From NCBI RefSeq assembly GCF_001429545.1, contig NZ_LMSP01000044.1, positions 9,050 through 73,049 on the forward strand: a stretch of 64,000 nt of DNA. The letters run 5' to 3'. Of this stretch, positions 25,328-33,988 are shown piece after piece. Numbering within the stretch: position 1 is the stretch's first letter; each line of letters starts with the position of its first letter. The notes below the pieces were generated by a model, which saw only the letters and a program-made list of their open reading frames with translations, did not search any database and was not told the DNA's origin. This DNA comes from Paenibacillus sp. Soil787 (GTDB lineage Bacteria; Bacillota; Bacilli; Paenibacillales; NBRC-103111). The translations under genes were made by a program, and so were the position numbers.

Positions 25328-26512
25328 ATGAAAGAAGCAGTCATTGTATCGATAACGCGCACGGCAGTCGGTCGCGCGAAGAAAGGCAGCTTCGCTCAAA
25401 CCAGAGCGGAGGATCTAGGTAAAGCCGTATTGGAAGAGGCTATACGGCGGGCTCCAGGGCTCGACAAGGGAGATGTCGAGGACATCATCATCGGGTGCGC
25501 GATGCCCGAAGGCGAGCAAGGGCTGAACTTCGCCCGCACGATGTCGCTGTATGCGGGCTTCCCGGTGACCGTGCCGGCGATCACGGTCAATCGCTTTTGC
25601 TCCTCCGGGCTGCAAGCCATCGCATATGCAGCGGAGCGCATTATGCTTGGCCACGCGGAGGTGATTGTCGCCGGAGGCGTAGAGAGCATGAGCCACGTCC
25701 CGATGACGGGCTTCAAGCTCTCGCCGCATCCGGGGCTGGTGGAGAGCATGCCCGAGGTGTACATGGGCATGGGCCACACCGCCGAAGAAGTCGCGCAGCG
25801 CTTCGGCATCTCGCGCGAAGCGCAGGATGGCTTCGCAACGCGGAGCCATCAAAAGGCTGCCGCAGCCATCGCAGCCGGCAAGTTCGTAGACGAGATCGTG
25901 CCGGTGGGCACGAGCGTGAAGGGCGTTGACGAACGCGGCAAGGCGTTCGAGCGGAAGTTCGTGTTTGCCACGGATGAGGGCGTTCGCCCCGATACATCCG
26001 TGGAAGGGCTTGCCAAGCTGAAGCCTGCGTTCAGCTTGGGCGGCTCTGTGACGGCGGGTAACGCGTCACAAACGTCGGACGGCGCAGCGGCGGCCGTGCT
26101 GATGAGCCGCGAGCGCGCGGAAGCGCTCGGGTTGAAGCCGCTCGCGACGTTCAAGGCCTTTGCGCTTTCCGGCGTGGAGCCGGAAATTATGGGCGTCGGG
26201 CCTGTGAAGGCGATTCCGAAAGCTTTGCAGATGGCAGGCATCACGCAAGACCAAGTGAAGCTGTTTGAAATCAACGAAGCATTCGCTTCGCAATGCGTCC
26301 ATATTATTCGCGAGCTAGGCTTGAATGAAGATTTGGTGAATGTGAACGGTGGCGCTATCGCCCTCGGGCATCCGCTCGGTTGCACCGGTGCGAAGTTGAC
26401 AACGAGCTTAATTCATGAGCTGCAGCGTCGTGGCGGCGGCTATGGTGTAGTGTCCATGTGTATCGGCGGCGGGATGGGGGCTGCCGGCATATTTGAAGTA
26501 CATCCCGTTTAA
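25328..26512 (+). CDS. fadA: acetyl-CoA C-acyltransferase (thiolase), FadA
   Basis: A 394-residue thiolase that cleaves 3-ketoacyl-CoA. The nucleophilic Cys is in NRFCSSGLQ (about residue 90), the His in ALGHPLGCTGAK (about 347) and the second Cys in SMCIGGGMGAAG (about 377). ATG 25328 is chosen because GAGGTGAAATCG lies between it and an upstream ATG at 25298. The middle of the gene is very G+C-rich with GCG/CGC codons, while both ends and the neighbouring genes are not. Confidence 0.94.
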   Translation: MKEAVIVSITRTAVGRAKKGSFAQTRAEDLGKAVLEEAIRRAPGLDKGDVEDIIIGCAMPEGEQGLNFARTMSLYAGFPVTVPAITVNRFCSSGLQAIAYAAERIMLGHAEVIVAGGVESMSHVPMTGFKLSPHPGLVESMPEVYMGMGHTAEEVAQRFGISREAQDGFATRSHQKAAAAIAAGKFVDEIVPVGTSVKGVDERGKAFERKFVFATDEGVRPDTSVEGLAKLKPAFSLGGSVTAGNASQTSDGAAAAVLMSRERAEALGLKPLATFKAFALSGVEPEIMGVGPVKAIPKALQMAGITQDQVKLFEINEAFASQCVHIIRELGLNEDLVNVNGGAIALGHPLGCTGAKLTTSLIHELQRRGGGYGVVSMCIGGGMGAAGIFEVHPV

Positions 26513-26532
26513 TTGAAGCAGATAAGTGGAAT

Positions 26533-26578
26533 AAGAACTGATTCATGAGAGTCTATCTAGGGCTCTCATGAATCCTAA
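26533..26578. repeat. palindrome between fadA and fadE
   Basis: GATTCATGAGAG (26541-26552) pairs with CTCTCATGAATC (26563-26574). Preceded by GTGGAATAAGA and followed by CTAAAATTT, resembling the flanks of the repeat units at 20079-20530, so perhaps one diverged member. No T run follows on the plus strand. Confidence 0.6.
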
Positions 26579-26618
26579 AATTTACCCTTGTACAATTAAT
26601 TTAGAGGAGAGATGAACC

Positions 26619-28391
26619 ATGGCGGAGAAAGTCGTAGGCGGTAGCTTTGTTATTACAGATACAGATTTTCATGATATTGTGACCCCGGAGGATTTTACCG
26701 AAGAGCACCGCATGATTGCGGAAACAACACGTGATTTTGTATCAGGGGAAGTCATGCCGAATGATGAGCATTTGGAAAAGCTCGATTATGATTTAACGGT
26801 AAAACTGATGCGCAGCGCGGGAGATCTCGGATTACTTGGCTCTGATGTACCCGAGATTTATGGCGGATTGGGGTTGGATAAAGTAAGTTCCACTGTGATT
26901 AGTGAAAATCTTGCCCGTGCTTCATCTTTTGCTTTGTCCATTGGGGCGCATGTCGGGATTGGCACGCTGCCGATTGTATTTTTTGGTACCACGGAACAGA
27001 AAAAGAAGTATTTGCCCGACCTTGCGACAGGCGCGAAAATCGCGGCTTACTGTTTAACGGAACCAACATCCGGCTCGGATGCTTTGGGGGCAAAAACGAC
27101 AGCTCGTTTGTCTGAAGATGGTAAGTATTACCTTTTGAACGGATCTAAATTGTATATCACCAATGCCGGATTTGCTGATATTTTCATCGTGTATGCCAAA
27201 ATCAATGGCACTGATTTCACGGCCTTTATCGTGGAGAAAGGTGATCCTGGCTTTACGATGGGGCCGGAAGAGAAGAAGATGGGGATCAAAGGCTCGTCGA
27301 CGCGTCCGCTTTATTTTGAAGATGTCCGTGTGCCGGTTGAGAACTTATTGGGTGAAATCGGTAAGGGTCACCTGATTGCTTTCAACATTCTGAATATTGG
27401 CCGTTACAAATTGGCTACCGGTTGCCTGGGGGCTTCCAAGGAGACGATTGAGTTAGCTTCGAAATATGCGAATACCCGCCAACAGTTTAATACACCTATC
27501 TCGCATTTTCCATTGATTGGTAAAAAACTGGCGGAAATGAATATTCAAACATATATGTTGGAGAGCATGGTGTATAGAACGACTGGTTTGTTCGATACCA
27601 TTCTCAAAGATATTGATCATACGAGCCCTGATGCCGGTAAACATTCATCGAAAGGGATTTCTGAATACGCGCTGGAATGCTCCATTAATAAGGTGTTCGC
27701 GTCTGAAGTGTTGGATTTTGTAGCGGATGAGGGCTTGCAAATTCATGGCGGTTACGGTTTTATCCAGGAGTACAAAGTGGAGCGTATTTATCGGGATTCG
27801 CGGATTAACCGAATTTTCGAAGGTACGAATGAAATCAATCGCCTGCTCATTCCAGGTACATTAGTGAAGAAAGCAATGAAAGGCGAACTGCCTTTGCTGC
27901 AAAAAGCACAAGCGCTGCAAGCGGAACTGCTCTCTATCGTCCCAGGCCAAACGTTCGAAGGCACACTAGCCGAAGAGGTGCATCTGGTTTCGATGGCGAA
28001 GAAGGTATTCCTGATGGTCGGCGGGCTTGCGGTACAGAAGTATGGTATGGCACTTGAAAAAAATCAGGAAGTTTTAAGCAATTTAGCCGATATCATGATC
28101 CAAATTTTCGCTGCTGAAAGCGGTCTTCTTCGTACGCAAAAGCAGATTGAAAAAGCAGGGGAAGAGAAGGCGAAGAATGCGATCCAAATCACGACGGTTT
28201 TTGTTCATGAAGCCTTTGACAAAATTGAGGCATATGCGAAGGAAGCGCTCAGTACGATGGAAGAAGGAGATGTTCTTCGGACTCAATTGTCGATTTTGAA
28301 AAAGCTGTCCAGACGCAGCGGTGTGAATACGGTTGGTCTGAAGCGCGACATCGCCGCACGTGTTATTCAGGGTGAGAAATTCATCGTATAG
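26619..28391 (+). CDS. fadE: acyl-CoA dehydrogenase, FadE-like
   Basis: A 590-residue acyl-CoA dehydrogenase, close to the 594 residues of Bacillus FadE. Visible are the FAD and substrate segments AYCLTEPTSGSDA (about 145-157) and ILNIGRYKLATGCLG, the GLQIHGGYGFIQEY motif, and the RIFEGTNEINRLL motif (about 397-409) with the likely catalytic Glu, followed by a long C-terminal extension typical of long-chain enzymes. It oxidises acyl-CoA to enoyl-CoA and passes electrons to EtfAB. TTAGAGGAGAG is the ribosome site. Confidence 0.94.
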   Translation: MAEKVVGGSFVITDTDFHDIVTPEDFTEEHRMIAETTRDFVSGEVMPNDEHLEKLDYDLTVKLMRSAGDLGLLGSDVPEIYGGLGLDKVSSTVISENLARASSFALSIGAHVGIGTLPIVFFGTTEQKKKYLPDLATGAKIAAYCLTEPTSGSDALGAKTTARLSEDGKYYLLNGSKLYITNAGFADIFIVYAKINGTDFTAFIVEKGDPGFTMGPEEKKMGIKGSSTRPLYFEDVRVPVENLLGEIGKGHLIAFNILNIGRYKLATGCLGASKETIELASKYANTRQQFNTPISHFPLIGKKLAEMNIQTYMLESMVYRTTGLFDTILKDIDHTSPDAGKHSSKGISEYALECSINKVFASEVLDFVADEGLQIHGGYGFIQEYKVERIYRDSRINRIFEGTNEINRLLIPGTLVKKAMKGELPLLQKAQALQAELLSIVPGQTFEGTLAEEVHLVSMAKKVFLMVGGLAVQKYGMALEKNQEVLSNLADIMIQIFAAESGLLRTQKQIEKAGEEKAKNAIQITTVFVHEAFDKIEAYAKEALSTMEEGDVLRTQLSILKKLSRRSGVNTVGLKRDIAARVIQGEKFIV

Positions 28392-28427
28392 TCATCGATG
28401 TCAAGAACCTGAAGGGGATGGTTTTGT

Positions 28428-30098
28428 ATGAATGAGGCAAAGCCTTGGCTGCGCCATTATCCATCTGAAGTGGCACCGACTTACGAGTACCCGAAGCATA
28501 ATCTTGCACGTTTGCTGGTAGATTCCGCGCATAAGTTTCCGGACCGACCGGCCTTGTATTTCTTGGGGAAAACACTGCGTTATCGGGAGGTATTGGAAGC
28601 GTCTTATCGTTTTTCCAATGCTTTAAAGGAGCTTGGCGTTAGCCAGGGGGATCGAGTGTCGATAATGCTGCCGAATTGTCCTTCGGCCATCGTTGCCTAC
28701 TTCGGAACCCTGATGATGGGCGGGATCGTCGTCATGACGAATCCGCTTTATGTGGAGCGAGAGCTGGTTCACCAGCTCTCGGATTCCGGAGCAACCGTTA
28801 TTGTAACGTTGGATTTGCTGTTTGATCGTGTGCAAAAGGCGAAAGTCCAAACACAGATTCAACATGTTATTGTGACTTCTATTAAGGATTATTTGCCTTT
28901 TCCCAAAAATGTCTTATATCCGATTAAAATGAAAAAAGATGGTGCAAACCTTGATGTCACTTACGGGGATGGTGTTTATTCTTATAAAAAGCTGCTCCGA
29001 GCAGCTTCTCGCGCACCGATTTGTGTAGAGGTTGAGGCTGACGAGGATATTGCCCTCCTTCAATACACCGGAGGTACGACAGGGATATCCAAAGGTGTCA
29101 TGCTGACGCACGCCAATTTGATTGCTAATACGTACCAAACAAGTCATTGGTGCTATCGCACCCAGTTAGGTGAGGAAAGATTTTTGGGGGCTATCCCTTG
29201 CTTCCATGTCTTTGGTTTGACCGTCTTGTTGAATCAATCGGTGTATCGGGCCGGGATGCTGATCCTCATTCCAAAGTTTGATATCAACTTGATTTTGGAC
29301 ACGATTCATAAGCTAAAGCCAACGATTTTCCCAGGTGCGCCAACCATGTACATTGCCTTAATCAATCATAAGCGCGTGAAGGAAGTGGATATTTCTTCTA
29401 TTAATGTTTGTGTAAGCGGTTCAGCACCTCTCCCGTTAGAGGTACAAGAGCGCTTCGAGGCATTGACAGGCGGCAGATTAATCGAAGGCTATGGATTGAC
29501 GGAAGCATCCCCTGTTACGCATGCGAATCCCATTTGGGGTTTTCGGAAAATAGGCTCAATTGGGATCCCTTTTCAGGATACAGATACGAAGGTTGTGGAT
29601 TCGGATTCAGGTCAAGAACTGCCGGTTGGGGAAATTGGCGAAATTATCATTAAAGGGCCTCAAGTGATGAAAGGGTATTGGCAGCGCGAGCACGAAACGG
29701 CTATGACCATCAGAGATGGTTGGCTTTATACGGGCGACATGGGGCGTATGGATGAGGATGGGTTCTTCTCGATTGTTGATCGCAAGAAGGATTTAATCAT
29801 AGCTGGAGGCTACAATATTTATCCGCGTGACATTGAGGAGGTTCTCTTCGAGCATCCGGCCATTCTGGAGGCTGCAGTTGCAGGCGTACCGGATGAATAT
29901 CGAGGAGAAACGGTGAAAGCATTTATCGTGTTAAGACCGGGAATGACACTAACGGAAAAGGAACTAGAATTGTGGTGCCGTGAGCGTTTAGCTGCCTACA
30001 AAGTACCTCGGAAAGTCGAATTCCGCCAGTCTTTGCCGAAAACGATGATTGGAAAGGTGCTGCGCAGGCAATTACTAGAGGAAGAGAAGACGGTTTAA
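28428..30098 (+). CDS. lcfA: long-chain fatty acid--CoA ligase
   Basis: A 556-residue AMP-forming acyl-CoA synthetase. The ATP-binding motif LQYTGGTTGISKGVMLTH (about residues 210-227), GYGLTEASP, YTGDMGRMDEDGF and the C-terminal KVEFRQSLPKTMIGKVLRR with the conserved Lys are all present. It activates fatty acids for the dehydrogenase encoded just upstream (37-base gap, GAAGGGGATGG site). In Bacillus lcfA lies with fadR; here it is in the divergent operon. Confidence 0.92.
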   Translation: MNEAKPWLRHYPSEVAPTYEYPKHNLARLLVDSAHKFPDRPALYFLGKTLRYREVLEASYRFSNALKELGVSQGDRVSIMLPNCPSAIVAYFGTLMMGGIVVMTNPLYVERELVHQLSDSGATVIVTLDLLFDRVQKAKVQTQIQHVIVTSIKDYLPFPKNVLYPIKMKKDGANLDVTYGDGVYSYKKLLRAASRAPICVEVEADEDIALLQYTGGTTGISKGVMLTHANLIANTYQTSHWCYRTQLGEERFLGAIPCFHVFGLTVLLNQSVYRAGMLILIPKFDINLILDTIHKLKPTIFPGAPTMYIALINHKRVKEVDISSINVCVSGSAPLPLEVQERFEALTGGRLIEGYGLTEASPVTHANPIWGFRKIGSIGIPFQDTDTKVVDSDSGQELPVGEIGEIIIKGPQVMKGYWQREHETAMTIRDGWLYTGDMGRMDEDGFFSIVDRKKDLIIAGGYNIYPRDIEEVLFEHPAILEAAVAGVPDEYRGETVKAFIVLRPGMTLTEKELELWCRERLAAYKVPRKVEFRQSLPKTMIGKVLRRQLLEEEKTV

Positions 30099-30159
30099 GA
30101 ACCTCTTCCTGTTTAACAATTAAGGGGAAGCCCTTTACAAGAAGAGTGGAGGGAATCCT

Positions 30160-30576
30160 ATGGATGATGCTAACGAACGAATTAATAAGAGACTGCAGCA
30201 ATTAGCAGCATCAGCAGAGCCTACGTTTTGGGGCTTTCTTGGCTGTGAATTTGTGAGTATGCAAGACAACATCATCACGATTGCTTTGGAAGCCAAAACG
30301 CATCACTTAAACCCGATAGGGATCGTACATGGCGGTGTCCTATCTTCCTTGCTGGATAATGCAATGGGGATTGTTGTGATGATGGCCAGGCCGGAGGATA
30401 AGGTTGTAACGACGAATTTAAATGTTCATTTCGTAGCTCCTCTATATGAAGGCCGATTATTGGTGACGGCTGAGCTTGTTCATCAATCCCGAAAGATGAT
30501 AACTACGCAAGGTCGTGTTTTTGACCGTGAAGGCAATTTGGGGACGATGGGAACAGGAACTTTTCGAGTGATTTGA
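30160..30576 (+). CDS. PaaI-type hotdog thioesterase
   Basis: A 138-residue hotdog-fold protein with the PaaI-family signature HGGVLSSLLDNAMGI (about residues 54-68) and TTNLNVHFVAPLYEG. It should hydrolyse acyl-CoA, perhaps relieving build-up of stalled intermediates or freeing CoA. It is last in the beta-oxidation operon, 61 bases after the ligase gene, with GGAGGGAATCCT as ribosome site and a terminator 20 bases after its stop. Confidence 0.86.
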   Translation: MDDANERINKRLQQLAASAEPTFWGFLGCEFVSMQDNIITIALEAKTHHLNPIGIVHGGVLSSLLDNAMGIVVMMARPEDKVVTTNLNVHFVAPLYEGRLLVTAELVHQSRKMITTQGRVFDREGNLGTMGTGTFRVI

Positions 30577-30594
30577 GGTGGATTCATTTAAATG

Positions 30595-30626
30595 GGAGGC
30601 ATGTGCTAAGCATGTCTCTCTTTTTC
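30595..30626 (+). terminator. terminator of the fad operon
   Basis: GGAGGCATG (30595-30603) / CATGTCTCTC (30611-30620) with two G-T pairs, then TTTTT. Confidence 0.7.
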
Positions 30627-30650
30627 GTGAGTGTTAGCTTTCATCTATGA

Positions 30651-30667
30651 TGTCATGTTTTATGACA
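30651..30667. promoter_or_regulatory. palindromic operator candidate upstream of the PucR gene
   Basis: TGTCATGTTTTATGACA has perfect 6-base arms. Related words AGTCATAAAACATTCATGA (30682-30700) and TTTATGTCATAT (about 30709-30720) follow, all upstream of the promoter at 30738. Possible autoregulatory or MarR/GntR-type sites; binding protein unknown. Confidence 0.5.
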
Positions 30668-30737
30668 CAAAAATAAAATAAAGTCATAAAACATTCATGA
30701 AATTCACCTTTATGTCATATAAGTTAACACAAATCCA

Positions 30738-30767
30738 TTGACTGAATTGGCAGGATCATCCTATAAT
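30738..30767 (+). promoter_or_regulatory. promoter of the PucR-type regulator gene
   Basis: TTGACT (30738-30743), 18-base spacer, TATAAT (30762-30767). Confidence 0.78.
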
Positions 30768-30796
30768 CATTTAAAAGGCACTAAGGGGGAAGCACC

Positions 30797-32395
30797 ATGC
30801 ATCTTACCATTCGTGAGGCATTATCCATATATCCTTTAACGGAAGCGAAACTTGTAGCAGGCAAGCAAGGTGATTCCCGCATCGTCAAATCAGTTAATGT
30901 GATGGACGCTCCTGATATTGCTGATTGGACGAAATCAGGAGAGATGCTCTTCACCACAGCATTCGCGATGAAGGATAGTCCGCAAGAAACGGTTAATTTA
31001 CTTCGTAAATTAAATGATCGCGGAGCTGCTGGGTTAGGGATCAAGCTGGGGCGTTTCTGGTCGGAGCTGCCGCAGATTGTTGCAGATGAAGCAGATCGGC
31101 TGCATTTTCCGATTATCGAGATGCCCTTTCAATTTACGTTTTCTGATCAAATGAATGCCTTGTTTAACGAAGAATACCGCCGCAATACAAAGCTGCTGCA
31201 ATCTGTCCTTGAGAAACAGAAGAAGCTGATGCAATTCGGATTGAAACAGGATAATATGCTTTCCATGTTCCAATTAATCAGTGATATTCTTGGTTATCCT
31301 ATGGCGGTAGTGGGAGCTAGAGGACAAATTTTATATAACACAAGCGCATGGAGTCCTGATCAACTCTCTCAGAATTGGCCGTGGAAACGGAAATCAGGCT
31401 GGGTATACGCAGGTAAAGAACGCGCTTATCGTGTAGGACTGCATCAGCAAGAAGATGAGCCTCTTGGACATTTGTTGATAATTCCGGATGCGGTTCTGCT
31501 CGCAAACGTGGAGGAAGGTTTATTCCAGCAAGCTGCAGATATCCTGACCTTCCATATGTGCTATACGTTTCGATCTCATGTTGAAGCATCTGCACAACGC
31601 GATTTACAAAACAATCTCATACGCTATTTGGATAAAGGAACCTCTCTTGAGGAGTTCCTTGAACAGGCGGAAGCCAGAGGGTTATCGATCTTTACAGGAG
31701 CTTATCAATGTGTGATCAGTAAAAATAAGCCGGAAAAACTGGTGGAGGAGCAGCCCCAAGTTAAGCTCAAGAACCTCAAACAATATATGGAATCACATCC
31801 GAAATCAAGCAGTCTGACTGGGCACCATTTTGTGTTCAAGGATATGCTGTTCTCGATCTATTCAACGAATCAGGTTGATGGGTTTCCAGAGGAAGAGCTG
31901 TCACAGCTTCTGACCAAGTACGCTAGCGATTCAGGATGTATTGAAGAAGCCGGTGATATGGCTTTCTATACGAGCTCTATGAAATTAAAGCCAACAGCGT
32001 TAAGGGAAGCTTATATGGAATGTTTGGAGACGAAGCGTATGGCATCCAAGCTTGGACTTCCTGATCGTGTGCTTCATTATGAAACCATCGAATTTGCGCA
32101 TCTATTCCAGAACATGTCATCCACTATGATGGAAGATTACTGTGCCAAAATTCTACGTCCTTTACTTGAAAAAGATGCTGAATATTCGCAAGAGATGATT
32201 CGTACTTTAGAGGTGTTCATACGTAATGATGGTCAAGTAAGCGAGGCGGCAAAGCAATTATTTATTCATAGGAATACCGTAACGTACCGCTTGGAGAAGA
32301 TTAGTGATCTCTTACAGGTTGATTTCAAAAAAGTAAACGATCTATTAAAATTGAAGGCCGTCTTCTTGTTTCGTCAATTTTTACATGTTAGATAG
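30797..32395 (+). CDS. PucR-family transcriptional regulator
   Basis: A 532-residue regulator. The N-terminal 125 residues match the PucR domain (LTIREALSIYPL, VMDAPDIADWTKSGEMLFTT). The C-terminal 55 residues are the PucR-type helix-turn-helix (VSEAAKQLFIHRNTVTYRLE, about 477-496). In Bacillus PucR controls purine catabolism; other members control gaba, proline or sugar-acid genes. No target is evident nearby, though the fad operon lies upstream and an M20 amidohydrolase lies 4 kb downstream. Palindromes upstream suggest autoregulation. AAGGGGGAAGC precedes the ATG. Confidence 0.87.
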   Translation: MHLTIREALSIYPLTEAKLVAGKQGDSRIVKSVNVMDAPDIADWTKSGEMLFTTAFAMKDSPQETVNLLRKLNDRGAAGLGIKLGRFWSELPQIVADEADRLHFPIIEMPFQFTFSDQMNALFNEEYRRNTKLLQSVLEKQKKLMQFGLKQDNMLSMFQLISDILGYPMAVVGARGQILYNTSAWSPDQLSQNWPWKRKSGWVYAGKERAYRVGLHQQEDEPLGHLLIIPDAVLLANVEEGLFQQAADILTFHMCYTFRSHVEASAQRDLQNNLIRYLDKGTSLEEFLEQAEARGLSIFTGAYQCVISKNKPEKLVEEQPQVKLKNLKQYMESHPKSSSLTGHHFVFKDMLFSIYSTNQVDGFPEEELSQLLTKYASDSGCIEEAGDMAFYTSSMKLKPTALREAYMECLETKRMASKLGLPDRVLHYETIEFAHLFQNMSSTMMEDYCAKILRPLLEKDAEYSQEMIRTLEVFIRNDGQVSEAAKQLFIHRNTVTYRLEKISDLLQVDFKKVNDLLKLKAVFLFRQFLHVR

Positions 32396-32402
32396 TAAAC
32401 AT

Positions 32403-32436
32403 AAAACCCTGAGACGCTTTAGGCGCTCAGGGTTTT
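32403..32436. terminator. bidirectional terminator overlapping a stop codon
   Basis: AAAACCCTGAG (32403-32413) / CTCAGGGTTTT (32426-32436). The minus-strand gene's TGA (32429-32427) is inside the right arm, so the ribosome reaches the hairpin before release. Confidence 0.88.
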
Positions 32437-33296
32437 CGCTTTTCTAAAGTAATAACAGTAATCTCTGGCCTGCACATCAGGCGAAAGGGGAGCATAGTTG
32501 TTCCAATACCGCGATTGGTGTAAACAAGCATTTTCGAATTAGGCACTTCACTAAGCCCTATGACATAATTTCTACCGCACGGTGGTTTGATAACAGCTCC
32601 AACTCCTGGTAATCGTATCTGACCGCCATGTGTGTGGCCGGATAATTGCAAATCGACGGCGCGTTCAGTTGCCTTATCCGCAAAATCAGGACAATGAGAT
32701 AGCAGCAACGTAAATATTTGAGCATTGGCCCCGCGCAAGGTTTTCGCGATATCCGGTTTACCCGTCAGCATATCCTCAACGCCTGCTATTTGTATAGTTT
32801 GTCCTTTATAAGTGATCGTCTGAAAAGCGTTAACGAGAGACTGAAAGCCTCCGTTGTGCAGGATCGCGAGAGTGTAATTGTACCCAATCCATTTATCGTG
32901 GTTACCAAGTACTGCCCATTTTCCCAAAGGTGCTTCAAGGCTGCCCAGTAATTGACTGGTTAAATCTGGATCTTCGTTAATATCTGCGTCAAATAAATCG
33001 CCGGTAAAACAAAGCATGTCCGCTTTTTCTTTCTGAATCAGTTTCATGACACGTTCTAAGTCCTGAAGGTCGAAGTGATGACCAATATGGATATCGCTGA
33101 AATGTAAAAGTTTAATACCATGGAAGGCATTGGGAAGTCGCTCGAAAGGCAGTGTTATTCTCGTAATCTCGACCCATTTGGGTTCCAAGAAACTAGCATA
33201 ACTGCCAAGTAAACCTCCGGAAGCGATGAAAGAGCCTGCAAGCACAGTACCTTTCTTGAGAAAAGAGCGTCTTGAGATCGGGGGTGGTGATTGCAT
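32427..33296 (-). CDS. metallophosphoesterase with twin-arginine signal
   Basis: A 289-residue calcineurin-like phosphoesterase. The N-terminus ISRRSFLKKG plus a hydrophobic stretch is a Tat signal (S-R-R-x-F-L-K), so it is exported folded with its metals. Metal motifs: HFSDIHIGHH, TGDLFDAD, LGNHDKW, SHCPDF and SGHTHGGQ. It resembles Bacillus YkuE, a Tat substrate bound to the cell wall. AGGAGG precedes the ATG. Physiological substrate unknown. Confidence 0.88.
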   Translation of the reverse strand: MQSPPPISRRSFLKKGTVLAGSFIASGGLLGSYASFLEPKWVEITRITLPFERLPNAFHGIKLLHFSDIHIGHHFDLQDLERVMKLIQKEKADMLCFTGDLFDADINEDPDLTSQLLGSLEAPLGKWAVLGNHDKWIGYNYTLAILHNGGFQSLVNAFQTITYKGQTIQIAGVEDMLTGKPDIAKTLRGANAQIFTLLLSHCPDFADKATERAVDLQLSGHTHGGQIRLPGVGAVIKPPCGRNYVIGLSEVPNSKMLVYTNRGIGTTMLPFRLMCRPEITVITLEKRKP

Positions 33297-33444
33297 ATGT
33301 TCCTCCTGTCTTCTCTGGGAATATTTACAATTTCATTATACCAGTAAGATAGCGGGGGTTGCGAGTTGTGCGAGTTGTGTGATTTGCATATGATTGTAGC
33401 TTACTTTATAATCATTATTAACTAAAAGGAAGGGAGATGTTCTT

Positions 33445-33786
33445 ATGTCAGCATGGAAAGAATTAACTACAGTAGAAGAGTGGCAGGAAGTACTGAATCG
33501 CTCTTCCGAGAAGCCCGTTGTCGTTCTAAAGCACAGCACAACGTGTCCGGTAAGCGCAAGCGCACTTGATGAATATGAGGAATATCTGTCCGGTAAACCA
33601 AATGCGGATGTAGATTATTTCTTAGTGAAAGTGATCGAATCCCGTCCGGTTTCGAATCAAATTGCAGAGGATCTGGGCATCAAACACGCGTCCCCGCAAA
33701 TCCTTTATTTTAAAGATAAAGAATCTATCTGGAATACATCTCACTGGTCCGTAACGAACAAACATATTACAGCTGTTTTAGATTAA
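33445..33786 (+). CDS. ytxJ: YtxJ-type monothiol bacilliredoxin-like protein
   Basis: A 113-residue thioredoxin-fold protein matching YtxJ: W start, VLKHSTTCPVSASA with a single active cysteine (about residue 33), HASPQILYFKD with the cis-proline, and a C-terminal SHWSVT segment. It is thought to remove bacillithiol from mixed disulfides. A BshB2-like deacetylase for bacillithiol synthesis is encoded at 44879, so the pathway appears to exist in this organism. AAGGGAGATG is the ribosome site. Confidence 0.87.
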   Translation: MSAWKELTTVEEWQEVLNRSSEKPVVVLKHSTTCPVSASALDEYEEYLSGKPNADVDYFLVKVIESRPVSNQIAEDLGIKHASPQILYFKDKESIWNTSHWSVTNKHITAVLD

Positions 33787-33807
33787 TTCTACCATGTAAT
33801 TTAAAAG

Positions 33808-33859
33808 AAGCCCTTGGTAACTGCTTATATGAAAATAGGCGACCAAAGGGTTTTTTTTT
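33808..33859 (+). terminator. terminator of ytxJ
   Basis: CCCTTGGT (33811-33818) pairs with ACCAAAGGG (33842-33850) with one bulge, followed by nine T. Confidence 0.78.
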
Positions 33860-33988
33860 ACGCTTTCCACGTTGTATACATATTACAATTAATTGAACAA
33901 AGTTTAAAAAAGATTGGCAAGCCGTTCTTCCTCCTATATACTTATTTGGCAACGATAAGATTTCAAGCTCTAGAGGAGTTTTCACATC

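Noticed and set aside
25495..25929. 144-codon plus-strand frame overlapping the thiolase gene
   Set aside because: Arg/Ala-rich shadow frame inside a clearly coding G+C-rich region.
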